Shown here piece by piece: positions 54,985 to 64,000 of a stretch of 64,000 nucleotides of DNA. The notes under the pieces are model-generated. The model was not told where the DNA came from, did no database searches, and saw only the letters and a list, made by a program, of their open reading frames with translations. Every line of letters starts with the position of its first letter. The stretch's first letter is position 1. The translations under genes and the position numbers were made by a program. The stretch comes from Byssothecium circinans (Eukaryota > Ascomycota > Dothideomycetes > Pleosporales > Massarinaceae). The stretch lies in contig ML976995.1 of the NCBI GenBank assembly GCA_010015675.1, positions 423,292 to 487,291 on the forward strand, read 5' to 3'.

Positions 54985-56239
54985 CAAGGGGGGAGCATGA
55001 ACGGACTGAACGCCCCACCTCATAGAAGCGCATCGAAGATTCCTTACTCCAATAGTAATTTGTATATATTTCATAAATCAGCAATGACAAAGGATGATCC
55101 TACACGCAGCAATGACTCTCACAACTCCACAACGCCGACTCTCGCACGCAGAACGCGCTCGTGTTCACGCTCTACGCCACGACGCTGGCTGGAGCTATTG
55201 AAAGATCGCTGAAAGGCTTGGTTTATCGTTAAGTACAGTCTACTCTTGTGCTTAAGGCCAAGTTACTCCTTCTCACAAGCCTCGTGGCAGGCCTCCTCTC
55301 TTAAATACACCTCTTCGTCAGCGCCTCGTCGCCCACGCGACTGCCTCTCACGAGCAACGACTCAAGTCCTTTAAGGAGATTGCCCACGAGCTTGGCCTTA
55401 AGGATCTCGATCAACGTACGCTCTCAGCAGCCTTTGACAAGGAGGGCTATCATTGAAGAGAAGCCTTTGCTTACAGAGAAGCACATCAACAATCGTCTCT
55501 TTTGGACAGAGCTGGCAGAACAATGGACGTGGGATATTTGGAGGAGAGTAATTTGGAGTGATGAAGCGATGTTTAAATGTGGCAGGAGGCAGGTGTACGT
55601 CACAAGGAGAGCAGAGGAGAAGTACCTTTAAGACTGCTGCGTCCCAAAGTTCAAGGACTTTGCCGTCGTCCACGTGTGGGCTTGTATAGGAGGAGATGGA
55701 TCAAAGGGCCCTCTCCTTGTGTAGGATATAAAGGCTTGGGGTAATCTCACCTCAGCTTCCTACACGGCAAGAGTTGCTCCTTTGATACAAGCCTTCGTGC
55801 AAGAGCACAAGATCTTCCGCGTGGGCATTGGCAACGCTCTCCTTATGCAGGATAGAGCCTCTTACCACACGGCAAATGCGACAAGAGCGTGCTTTCGTGA
55901 GAGAGCGATACGCCTCCTTTGGTGGCCAGCCAACTCTCCTGATCTTAACCCAATTGAGAACGTCTGGAGGCTACTGAAATATCGCGTAAGAAGAAGATTT
56001 CCAAAGACAAAGGAAGAGCTAATCGCGTATATATACGAAGAATGGGCAAGAATTGAGCTCAAGGATATCCAAAAATACTGCACGAACATGAAGGAACGCT
56101 GCTAAGCTGTGCAGAAGGCAAGAGGTGGCCACACGCCATATTGACTGTCCTGTTTTGTATATAAAATACACTGTATTTGTGACAGATTTGATGCGCTTCC
56201 ATCAGCCCCACTGTTCAGTCCGTTCATGCTCCCCCCTTG
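54985..56239 (+). mobile_element. Tc1/mariner-type transposon, 1255 bp
   Basis: Terminal inverted repeats begin CAAGGGGGGAGCATGAACGG and match exactly for 27 bp at both ends, then diverge. TA flanks each end (54983-54984 and 56240-56241). Size and structure fit Tc1/mariner elements of the impala type. The transposase on the plus strand is nearly complete but broken. The element separates the NACHT-WD and NACHT-ANK remnants. Its low mutation load compared with the pogo element suggests younger age. Confidence 0.92.
55112..56105 (+). pseudogene. Tc1/mariner transposase with stops and a frameshift
   Basis: From ATG 55112 the sequence reads MTLTTPQRRLSHAERARVHA, a helix-turn-helix region (ERLGLSLSTVYSCA) and KSFKEIAHELGLKDLDQRTL, with TGA/TAA interruptions in the first 150 codons. 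After a frame change near 55455 the catalytic domain (DDE_3) is open: VIWSDEAMFKCGRRQVYVTR, a stop at 55629-55631, then LMQDRASYHTANATRACF and WPANSPDLNPIENVWRLLKY, ending at TAA-like stop 56105. The three acidic residues (WSDE, MQDRASYH, NPIENVW) are all present. The broken frame means the copy is non-autonomous. Confidence 0.88.
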
Positions 56240-57092
56240 TAGCAGCGAACGACCTCGCATGCTAAAATTCCAGAAATAACGTTAACCACTACATGCTTGT
56301 AAGTTGAGGGAGAAGCTTCTAGAAGCATGCGCCACAGCTTGAACTGCCTTAGTATAGCGTATTGTATAATGCAGGCCGCTAAATGTATAGAATCTGCTTT
56401 GTAAGCGGGCTTCGCCCTCTCGCGAAAACGTGAGAGCCTGTCTGTATTTGCGGATAAACTCGGAATGCATGTTAGCGTAGGCTGCACTTCCTAAAAACCT
56501 GGGCTAATCTTCTAGACTGGAAGAGCTATCGTATAACTACTCCGAAATATTGATATACGCCGATAGTAGTCGTGTGATAGGGGTACACAGCTATTGCCGC
56601 TTCTGACGCTGTAGGCAGAATGATCAACAGCACACCCAAGATCATCGTAATTTTCTTATTGCAGACTGAGTCCAGAGAGAGATATCTAAAGAGCATTTTT
56701 GAACCAACTCCAGGTTTGTACACCCGCGGGAATGGTATTCAAAGTACTTGAGAGATGAATCTGATTCGGCGCGGGGGGTTGTTCGAACTGCAGGGATGGA
56801 CTTTACTGCAATCGTTAGGGCCGTGGAGAGGTGCTTCAGTTCGACTCTGAGGGTTGTGAGGAGTCTTGGTTTGTTCACGTGAGGGATGAGTACTAGCAGA
56901 GCTGTGGTGGTGGCCATGCATGGCAAGACCCTACACTATCCAGGAGCTGCATACAGTACTCTTCTCTTTAGCCATATCTACAAACCATCGCCTCCGGCGC
57001 AAGATCGTGGCCAGAGCGGGTCGGCCGTCCTCCCTGCTTACAGTGGCAAGATCTTGCCACAGATCACTTTAGTTACGGTTACATACTATATA
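56240..57092. other. Gene-free stretch between mobile elements
   Basis: No protein-like frame with support. It contains a perfect 18-bp palindrome (57043-57060). It may be decayed NLR or repeat DNA, but no motif shows this. Confidence 0.35.
57043..57060. repeat. Perfect 18-bp palindrome
   Basis: gtggcaagatcttgccac reads the same on both strands. It lies 33 bp left of the inverted-repeat element. Confidence 0.6.
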
Positions 57093-57510
57093 TGGCTGGT
57101 GTGATTTGTCCCCTCGTTTTTAAGATTTGTCCCCCCAAATTCGATAGGTCAACTTCAACCTCAAACAACTCTTCGTCAACACACGTTAATATTTTTTTTA
57201 AAAAAAAATACTAAAAGGGGCTCTATGTCTTACAGAATCGTGCCCGGTGTTTTGAAGAACTAAAATGAGCCCGCGTTGCGGTCAAATTGCGCGTGCAAAT
57301 TCGTGCTTGTTTGGAGTAGTCGCAACTTTCAACTCGAAATTGCTCCTTAACCTCGCCATTTGAATTTATCATTTTTGATATAAGAAATAATTTAGGGCAT
57401 AAGTAACATGTTGCCAGCTTTAAAAGTAAATATTACGTTTAATGTTGTGGTGGAATTGCGCTATGAAGCGTGCAGTTGCGATTTTCAGGGGGGACAAGTC
57501 ACGCCAGCCA
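57093..57510. mobile_element. Small inverted-repeat element (MITE-like), 418 bp
   Basis: The left 21 bp (57093-57113, tggctggtgtgatttgtcccc) and the inverse of the right 21 bp (57490-57510) match except for two C-to-T changes in the left copy. Sequence just outside is TATATA-rich on both sides, so a TA target duplication is plausible but its exact edge is unclear. The interior is AT-rich, with an A/T run near 57187-57209 and no coding frame. The size and ends fit a non-autonomous MITE derived from a TA-targeting transposon. Confidence 0.7.
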
Positions 57511-57607
57511 CTGTATATATGCATGCGTTATCAATTTTGTGCTTCATGTATGCTGATTTAGCTATGCTTATTAGCTTAAGTTACAAGGGGCTATAATCCT
57601 AAATGAT

Positions 57608-59640
57608 TTAGATTGCGCCCCTCTCAACCAGCAGCTTCACAATCTGCTCGTGGCCTCTAAATGAAGCCGCCTGGAGTGCGTTGCCGTATTCTCCATCCTG
57701 CGCGTTGACGTCGGCGTCCTTGTCAAGCAGCAGCTTCACAATCTGCTCGTGGCCTCTAAATGAAGCCGCCTGGAGTGCGTTACCGTATCTTCCACCCTGT
57801 GCGTTGACGTCGGCGTCCTTGTCAAGCAGCAGCTTCACAATCTGCTCATGGCCTCTAGATGAAGCCACCTGGAGTGCGTTGCCGTATTCTCCACCCTGCG
57901 CGTTGACGTCAGCGTCCTTGTTAAGCAGCAGCTTCACTACATTTCTCAGGCCTGAGAGTCCTGCGTAGTATAGCGGATTTGGTATTTCCCAAGGACCTCT
58001 ATGAAAATCGGGCTTGTCCTGAGGTCGATCAGGATCATATAACCGAATCCAGTTGATGTATGCGGGGTTGTCCTTAGAGAATAGGCGACTCGCAACTCGG
58101 CTTGTGTCCTTACTTTGATCCCCTGTCTTCTGGAAGTGGCTGATCCAGAACTCCGCTGAGTAACGTGCGAGCTGGAACATTTCGAGGAAACTGTCTGGAG
58201 CTAACATTGTTTGTTGAAATTGAAGCAGGTAACCAAGACAGCTGGATGATATAGCATCATGGCAGACATCATCTCGCATGCCATACTTTGCTGCTTTTCC
58301 CGTCCAGATCCTATCTGAGAGGAGGTACTCCTTGACCGAGTAATGCGCCAATGCAACAACTTGCCTTGGTTCTCCCCATTTGTCATCGTTACCAACAGCC
58401 ATAGTGACAAGACTGGAGCAGATATTCAATGCCTCCAATGGTTCTTCTAGAACTTCATCACGGTCGAATGCAGGGTCGCGCTTTGCGTTAATCGCGACAA
58501 CTTCGGCGACCTCGTCTATAGAAAGTGGTCGAGCGGAGAAGGTCAGCCACTGTAAGATGCGGATAGCGAACTCTGAATCTGTTTCGCTTATCGCAGATAG
58601 GATGCGGTCGTATGTCTGGTCTAGCGTTGGCGGTAGTGTTGCGAGCGCATCGCGCAGCATCTTGCGATTGCGGCACTTTTCTAATGTGTCAAGCTGACAT
58701 ACCGCCCATCGAAACCTGTGGTAATTATCAGCATTAGACAGCTTCGGATATAAAAGAGAATACACACATCCCCTTAGCTCCATTTGTTAAAGTAGCCTCG
58801 ATATCTCCTATTATAGAAGCGTCCTTCTTCCATTTCCGCAAGCGCTTATCGTTAGATAGTCTTTGTCGGACATATCGTTGTATGTCTTTATCCACTAATG
58901 TGCTTTGGAGACAGATTTGATTCTGGCCATCTATGAACTCTTCTAGGGAACTCTCAATGTCCCGCTCTTTTCGGCTCGTTACTAGGAGGTGTAAGTTCTA
59001 TAGTTGCCATCCAGCCACTGTTTTAAGCACGCCCATGAGCTCTTCGCGTTGAGCGCACTCGTCTAGAGCATCGAGTACGACGTAGGCATGGGGGAGCTCC
59101 TGTATCATCAATCGTAATGTTTCCAGAAGCGCACGTACTGATGGCTGCCGCTGCCCGCTCTCGCACGACGAGAACAAAGTGTCGAGGCTTGCAGGGACCT
59201 GGATGGACCGCTGTGAGAGTTGGCACAGCAACGAACGCACCATCATTTCTGCATCCTGCTTCTGTACGTCGTTGAAGTCGAAGAAGAAATATACCATTGC
59301 TTTCCCGGAATCATCTTGGCAATGCTGGAGCACGTCTTGAAGAACAGCGGAGCTTAGGATGGTCTTGCCGCACCCGGGGATTCCATGCAGCCAAAGAGGC
59401 GACGTAGTAGCCGTCTTCCATCTGGTGTATTCATCACTCTTAAGGAACCAAAGCCCAGTGTTGGCTTGCCGTAGCTTGAGTGCTTTCTGGAAGTTCGTAG
59501 ATGGATCTGGCGCAGACAGCCACTGACGGATTTTGCATAATTTCGCATCTATGGAAGAGTCTGAGTAAAGTTCATACAGTTTTTTTAACGGTGGCCTATG
59601 ATTATTGATGATATCGTACCTCCCGTGTATACAATATTGG
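57608..59640 (-). pseudogene. NACHT-ankyrin NLR gene with one in-frame stop
   Basis: Read leftwards, an upstream segment LYELYSDSSIDAKLCKIRQW leads to the P-loop LHGIPGCGKT (59384-59361 region) and then VYFFFDFNDVQKQDAEMMVR, Walker B VVLDALDEC and the sensor block LHLLVTSRKERDIESSLEEF. A TAG at 59000-58998, between GWQL and NLHLLVTSR, is the only stop found in this stretch. A 52-nt intron (58767-58716) joins NGAKGM to FRWAVCQLDTLEKC in phase. The winged-helix-like region (LPPTLDQTYDRIL; ALAHYSVKEYLLSDRI) follows, then about four ankyrin repeats (VKLLLDKDADVNAQGG...YGNALQAASFRGHEQI) ending VKLLVERGAI. The N-terminal effector domain is not identified; the start near 59640 is uncertain. NLRs of this type sense non-self or damage and trigger cell death. 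Confidence 0.8.
57629..57960 (-). repeat. 99-bp tandem repeats encoding ankyrin units
   Basis: Unit starts (cagcagcttcac) occur at 57629, 57728, 57827 and 57926, exactly 99 bp apart (33 codons, one ankyrin repeat). The units differ at only a few positions, so the array is homogenised at DNA level. Confidence 0.95.
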
Positions 59641-59650
59641 TGCCAATGAT

Positions 59651-59977
59651 ATGGCCGGTGCCCCCAACATTGAAATCTTTGAATTCCTGCCTTATTTCAT
59701 GTCCAGCCATGAGCTTGGCTCACTTTTTGGTGATTGGCTTCTTCGATATTGTTTGTTTCCGACTGACGAAGCAACGTACTATAGTTTGGAAGGCGCGAGG
59801 GTTGGAACCACTGTGCCTACATGGTCATCAGAAACATTGTCCAGAAATATATACAAGCGCGGATATTGCCTTGCGGATACGAGCTGCGGGGCACAATCTT
59901 ACATAAGGCTGTCGTGCAACATTAAAGACGCGGAAGGTGACTGGACCAATGCCAGAGCTGAACGCCGCATGACATGA
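59651..59977 (+). CDS. Weak candidate small protein
   Basis: A 108-codon frame starting MAGAPNIEIFEFLPYFMSSH, with evenly mixed composition. It begins right at the uncertain 5' edge of the minus-strand NACHT-ANK gene and has no recognised family, so it may be chance or part of decayed sequence. Confidence 0.15.
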   Translation: MAGAPNIEIFEFLPYFMSSHELGSLFGDWLLRYCLFPTDEATYYSLEGARVGTTVPTWSSETLSRNIYKRGYCLADTSCGAQSYIRLSCNIKDAEGDWTNARAERRMT

Positions 59978-60228
59978 TGGAAATCTGTTGGGTTGCGAGG
60001 GCGCCTATCACATAGGACGACGACCCGTACTCTGTAAGGCTAATATGTAACGAGTGAGTTCAACGGAGCGCGCCAGCGAACCTCGTCCACACACACCACA
60101 CTGCCCATAAGCCGCAATACAATTGTACTACCATGTCTGCTATCGACGCTCGGCAAGAGCGCGAAGGCGTGGAGTTATGTGGGCTGTGCCACACTCTAGT
60201 CGGTGCGTATATGCAAGGACCTGCAAAC

Positions 60229-60308
60229 ACCCAACCGGTCAAGATAGTCATCTCGTGTGTCAGAGGTCACCCAACCGGTCAAGGTAGTTATCTCGTGTGC
60301 CAGAGGTC
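60229..60308. repeat. Two-copy 40-bp tandem repeat
   Basis: Units 60229-60268 and 60269-60308 both begin acccaaccggtcaag and end cagaggtc. They differ at three positions, all transitions. Confidence 0.85.
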
Positions 60309-60560
60309 CCTCCATGCGCAGATCAATCAATGCGGAAAGCTGTCAGTGCAGGCTGCATGCCGCCGGTCAAGGCGGGACCGGGTCTTCCATACAAAGACCA
60401 ATCGGAGCCATACATGTGCGCATGCTTATTGGGAGTAGAAACAACATCGACATGATGCATAAACCGAATACAGGACAGACGTAGCTCCGACGGCGCATTG
60501 TCAGATACAAGAATAATCTGTTGTTCACACATCTTATCCGTCCCGTCGACCCCAATCTTG

Positions 60561-61398
60561 ATGTCTGGAGCAGAAGTAGCCGCATACATCGGACTGCTTG
60601 ACATCTCCGCTCGCGGAATCTCATCGATCAGTAAGGCTGCCAGCGACTGGAAACACGCGCCCAGGACAATTGAAGCACTCGCCAAAGAAACCTCAACGCT
60701 TCAGCGAAATCTGTCTGAATTAGCAAAGCTTCAGAGAGCTAACGGCGAAACGCGGGCGATTGCGGAGCGAATTGGCCTCTCTGGAGCTGTGGCGGCTTGC
60801 GAAGATCATTGCGCGAGGCTGGAGACACACTTCTCTCGGTGGAAATCGTCAACCTCGAAATATCGCATTAAGGCTCGGTTTCACTACATCTCCCATAGAA
60901 GCGAGTTAGCAAGCCTGCTCACCGAGATTCAAACTGCCAAACAAACCACCATCCTTTCAGTGCTCGTTGCGCAGCTGTAAGTCGTTCTCCATTCTCCGAG
61001 ATGGGTAGGCTGACGAGGTTTTGCAAAGATCCTTGCGTCTGCGAAGCCCAATGTCTTCCAAAGAACAACAAGATGTATTCACCCACACCGTCGGAAAAAT
61101 TAAGGACACGGGGGCAAAAACAGGCCGTAAACCCCAACAAGAGCAGGCCATAAAGGAGGCCGAAAAGCAGTTGAAGACGGCCCAAGTCACCACGAAATAC
61201 CCAAACGGTGATGAGAAGTCGACGAAAGGGTCCATCATCCAGGATTTCAACGACATTGAGGTTGACGGTGACGGCAATGTTGTTGGAGTTAAAGCCGCGG
61301 AAAGTCAGAACGTTCCCGCTGGCGTGGTCAATACTTTCATTAAGGTTAAAACACTTGCAAACTCCAAGAATAGCGTCGTTGGTATTAGTTTCGGTTAG
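60561..61398 (+). CDS. HeLo-like/STAND N-terminal-domain protein with short C-terminal tail
   Basis: Exons 60561-60976 and 61029-61398 across a 52-nt intron (GTAAGT donor, GCTGAC branch, CAAAG acceptor). Phase 2 on both sides gives 261 residues from ATG 60561; an in-frame ATG at 60498 would add 21. The first ~140 residues (MSGAEVAAYIGLLDISARG; LAKETSTLQRNLSELAKLQR; ACEDHCARLETHFSRW; ELASLLTEIQTAKQTTILSV) form an all-helical domain like the fungal N-terminal (HeLo-like/PigL_N) domains of STAND proteins. The rest is Lys/Gln-rich (KDTGAKTGRKPQQEQAIKEA) and ends in a beta-prone, Gly/Val/Asn-rich region (DFNDIEVDGDGNVVGVKAAE and SKNSVVGISFG). There is no NACHT domain. Such stand-alone proteins can be cell-death effectors paired with neighbouring NLR genes. 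Family assignment is by pattern only. Confidence 0.6.
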
Positions 61399-62505
61399 AA
61401 GTAAACACTATGTCTCTTCGTTCTTGTGGAGGGAAATTCTTGCTCGGTCACGCTCCTTAAGTTCGATCAGATAGGATCTAAGATGGGTTCAAACAGACAC
61501 ATAAGGAAGGAGTGACGGCTTACAAAATTTGCAACGGTCCATTTAGACAACGCTGTGTTCATGTGCGGCATAAGCCACTACCATCCCAACATTGAGATGA
61601 TATTAACCAAGGCAGAGCGCGTCGGTGTTTCTAGCTCCGGTATGTGGTTTCATCTCCAAGGATCGTGACGAAGATCCTCTCCTCGGTGTCAAGTTGCGTA
61701 CAGGCCCGCTACACCGCCTGACGGCCAGCACCTATACGTCGCTCGAGACCCCGCATCCTCGCCTCGCCTACCGTCTCCGTAAAAGGCCCGTGTGTCTCCG
61801 ACTGATCGCTGCCTCGTCCAAAAGTCATCAAGATCGTATATAAATAGAAGGGATCTGGGATAGAAGCGGCGGCTTGCGGTTGGAGGCCTTTTGGAGGGTG
61901 CAGGGCCGCGATAGACGGCGACCCCTGCAACGGAAGAAATACGTTATCGATAGCTGTTCCGGCTAGCTGAGCTAACGTTAACCGAGCTCATGCAAGGACA
62001 GGCAGATGGCTTAGGCCGAACTGAGGCAGTTGCCATTAGTTCGTTCTGATCCTCATCACTTCTCAGCAACCCTGCCTCTCTAATCATCTATAGAAAAGTC
62101 GATTAGAAGTCTCGAGTCGTGTATATCACGTGATCCGGTAACTCCCAAAGTCTTGTGCCCGCTCATGCATCGTTCTAATCTATGAATACAGAGGCACCGC
62201 AAGACCTGGCCGCAAAAGTACTAAGCCTAGATACCTGCAATAAGAGACCTATACTTGACGATATGGTTACGAGGCTGTATGGAAAGTCCTGCCCACGTTA
62301 CGAAAGTATCGCTGTGCGTTGGACCGCATCTCAAAGTTGTACGATGCCTGTCGAGCGGTTGAGACGCTGAGACGCGTTGGCTGACTAAACAAGCGCCGAG
62401 CCCTTCGAGTCTTAACACTGCTCCCAATCCCCGAGCCGGATTTAAACATATCCCGAGCGCTTGCGATCCGCACAGCCACATATCTTACAATAAGCTAGCC
62501 TATAT
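61399..62505. other. Gene-free stretch
   Basis: No supported gene. The right edge meets the end of a Fot/pogo element (TATATAGTTTCC, then two copies of tttccggccac). Confidence 0.35.
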
Positions 62506-63826
62506 AGTTTCCGGCCACATAGGGTTTCCGGCCACGTTGCCAAATCGGCCACCCCTCAGAAAAATTGCCACTCTATACACATAGACTGAAGAGTTTTAGC
62601 TGCTGTTTCAGCTGCTACTCTCTCTGCTTCTTTTTCTGCAGCGTTACTGTTGTTTTGTTTCTCTACAAGAGCAGAAGCCTGTACTGCTACCATAATTGTA
62701 TCTATATCTGCAAAGCGTTGATTCGGGTCTACACGAACTCTCTTTCGTGGCTGTTGAGGCTTAAGAGCCTCAAGTTGACTGTAAAGTCTTTTATTCTCTG
62801 TTTCAAGCTCTGCTGCTCGTACGTTTGCAATTTCAAGTGCCTTGCCTACTTTTTCAAAGAGCTGGTGAGCCTTACGGCCTATACTCTTATTCTTATGAAG
62901 CTCTCTTCGAGCTACGTAAAGATCGCGAGGGCCGCGAGGGGTAGAGAGGTAGCGCTCAGCAGGTAATTGAGGCTGTTCCTGGCGCGGTGGCGTAACAGGC
63001 CTCTAAGCAACTTGAGATAAGTTGACTACTCGTTCAATGTTCAGTAGACAGATGCCTGCAGTAGCCCATCCAGTTCGTACAACTCTCTCAGTAATCGCAG
63101 CCTCTCTAGCGTTATAGTAGGCTGTAATAAAGCGTTCTTTTTTAACAGGTGCTACGTCATCAAGGTGCGATAGTTCCTAGATCTAATTTCAATAGAAACG
63201 CTTTACTAGAGAGAAAACTGAGAGATCTAGAGGCTGCAGGACGTAAGAGGAATAAGCAGGCAGAAACAGAAGCTGAACCTTGTTCTGCTTACAGATCCAC
63301 AGGAATTCTAGGTCAATGTGGCTGCCGTGGCCATCCAGAATCAACATCCTCCAGCAATCATCTGATGGAGCCGTCTCAGGGAGAAAGATGCGACGTAACC
63401 ATTCAATTCCTATTGCATTTAATGTCCAGCCATTCTCTGAGGTTGCATATAGCCAGTCTGGAATTGTTGATGGAAACTAGGTACTCTGTAGGTTCTTTCC
63501 TTTAAATATCACTGCAGGGCGCAGTTTCTTCCCTATCGCTGATACGCACTCAATTATCGACGCCCACTCGCGATTCTCTGGAGACTGATAGTAAGCCTTC
63601 TTTTTCTGGCTGCTTGCGAGTACTCTGGTGTTTGCACGTACACCTAGGGCCTTCCCAGTCTCATCCATATTCCACGTATCCTCAGCTCTTATACCCAGTC
63701 GTACGCGAGTTCTCTCAAAGAGCTCAAGAAACGCGCGTATCTGCTCAGGTGTAGCTCCCTCAGCTCGTGCAGCCTCAATCTTCCTACCCACAACAGATGC
63801 AACGCGTGGGTTCCGCCCAGACATGC
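62506..63826 (-). mobile_element. Fragment of a second Fot/pogo-type transposon
   Basis: The 3' end of the element lies near 62506, where tttccggccac occurs twice within 30 bp after TATATA. The transposase reads leftwards from about 63826. Its 5' end is missing, replaced at about 63830 by an ATTG/CAAT-rich sequence, so no matching terminal repeat is visible in the window. It is less AT-biased than the 7-10 kb copy and belongs to a different subfamily, judged by sequence and ends. Confidence 0.75.
62556..63826 (-). pseudogene. Fot/pogo DDE_1 transposase, 5'-truncated and stop-broken
   Basis: The frame begins within GRNPRVASVVGRKIEAARAE and runs through ATPEQIRAFLELFERTRVRL to the first catalytic Asp in DTWNMDETGKALGVRA. 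A stop occurs at 63477-63479 in KNLQST. The frame then continues STIPDWLYATSENGWTLNAI, second catalytic Asp in ILDGHGSHIDLEFL, and PAYSSYVLQPLDLSVFSLVK. Further stops follow near 63190, then ERFITAYYNAREAAITERVV. The coiled-coil and basic tail (KALEIANVRAAELETENKRL; PRKRVRVDPNQRF) end at TGA 62558-62556. The N-terminal psq and CENP-B-like DNA-binding region is missing. Confidence 0.85.
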
Positions 63827-63829
63827 CAA

Positions 63830-64000
63830 CAATCAATCCGATTGATTCAAATTGATTGATTGATTGCAAAATTGCAATTCAATCAAAACAATCGGCTGCG
63901 TAATGTTTTGCAATCAAATCAAGACCAGCTCGAACGATTGATTGTAAACTTGATCTAATTAGTTTAATTGAGTGTTTGGGGCTATCTCCAGTAAGGTTTT
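63830..64000. repeat. ATTG/CAAT-rich sequence interrupting the transposase
   Basis: From about 63830 the sequence becomes dense in GATTGATT and CAATCAAT motifs on both strands (for example gattgattgattgcaaaatt), then continues to the window edge. It replaces the 5' part of the pogo transposase, so it is probably the end of another insertion whose far side lies outside. Confidence 0.5.

Noticed and set aside
57629..57960. CRISPR-like regular repeats
   Set aside because: The 99-bp period is coding ankyrin sequence without spacers, and the genome is eukaryotic.

Overview
This window is nuclear DNA from a filamentous ascomycete (Pezizomycotina), most likely a dothideomycete. Genes carry short introns of about 45-80 nt with GT..AG borders and CTAAC/CTGAC-like branch points. 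Gene bodies are GC-balanced, while transposons are AT-rich and full of TAG/TAA stops with C-to-T changes, the pattern left by repeat-induced point mutation (RIP). Recognisable families are typical of these fungi: NACHT and HET proteins, a Trk potassium transporter, an SRPK-like kinase, DUF1479, a fungal bZIP, and Fot/pogo, Tc1/mariner and hAT transposons. Two runs of N (8415-9400 and 42834-43428) lie inside transposons and are assembly gaps. I inferred exons by matching splice signals, reading phase and protein continuity; no transcript data were available.

Layout. 1-7 kb: the 5' end of an unknown gene, a large aminoglycoside-phosphotransferase-fold (APH) protein and a multi-pass membrane protein. 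7.1-10.3 kb: a RIP-degraded pogo/Fot element with a second inverted-repeat element nested inside it. 10.8-14.3 kb: a gene cut by one in-frame stop codon and a second APH-fold gene, paralogous to the first but with an altered catalytic Asn. 16.4-20.8 kb: a DUF1479 oxygenase-like protein and a GH1 beta-glucosidase. 20.8-26.9 kb: six kilobases with no convincing gene, ahead of a bZIP regulator. 29.4-38.6 kb: a 2OG-Fe(II) oxygenase, a possible small membrane protein, a senescence-domain protein and a Trk potassium transporter.

39-46 kb holds two paralogues of a 2EXR/F-box-like family. The first is split by a hAT transposon flanked by an 8-bp target duplication, and removing the element rejoins the reading frame. 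The second appears to lack its C-terminal part.

46.9-61.4 kb is an accessory region rich in decayed innate-immunity-type (NLR) genes: a lipase-like NLR N-terminus with a frameshift, a truncated HET domain, a NACHT-WD40 gene without its P-loop and with its WD array reduced to about one repeat, a NACHT-ankyrin gene with one nonsense codon and 99-bp repeat units, and a HeLo-like protein with a short C-terminal tail that could be a cell-death effector partner. Two intact-looking genes (a 92-residue protein and the SRPK-like kinase) sit among these remnants. A 1.25-kb Tc1/mariner element and a small inverted-repeat element are inserted there, and another decayed Fot/pogo transposase closes the window.

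The housekeeping-like genes do not form an obvious pathway. The coherent stories are the transposon activity with RIP, and the NLR birth-and-death region.
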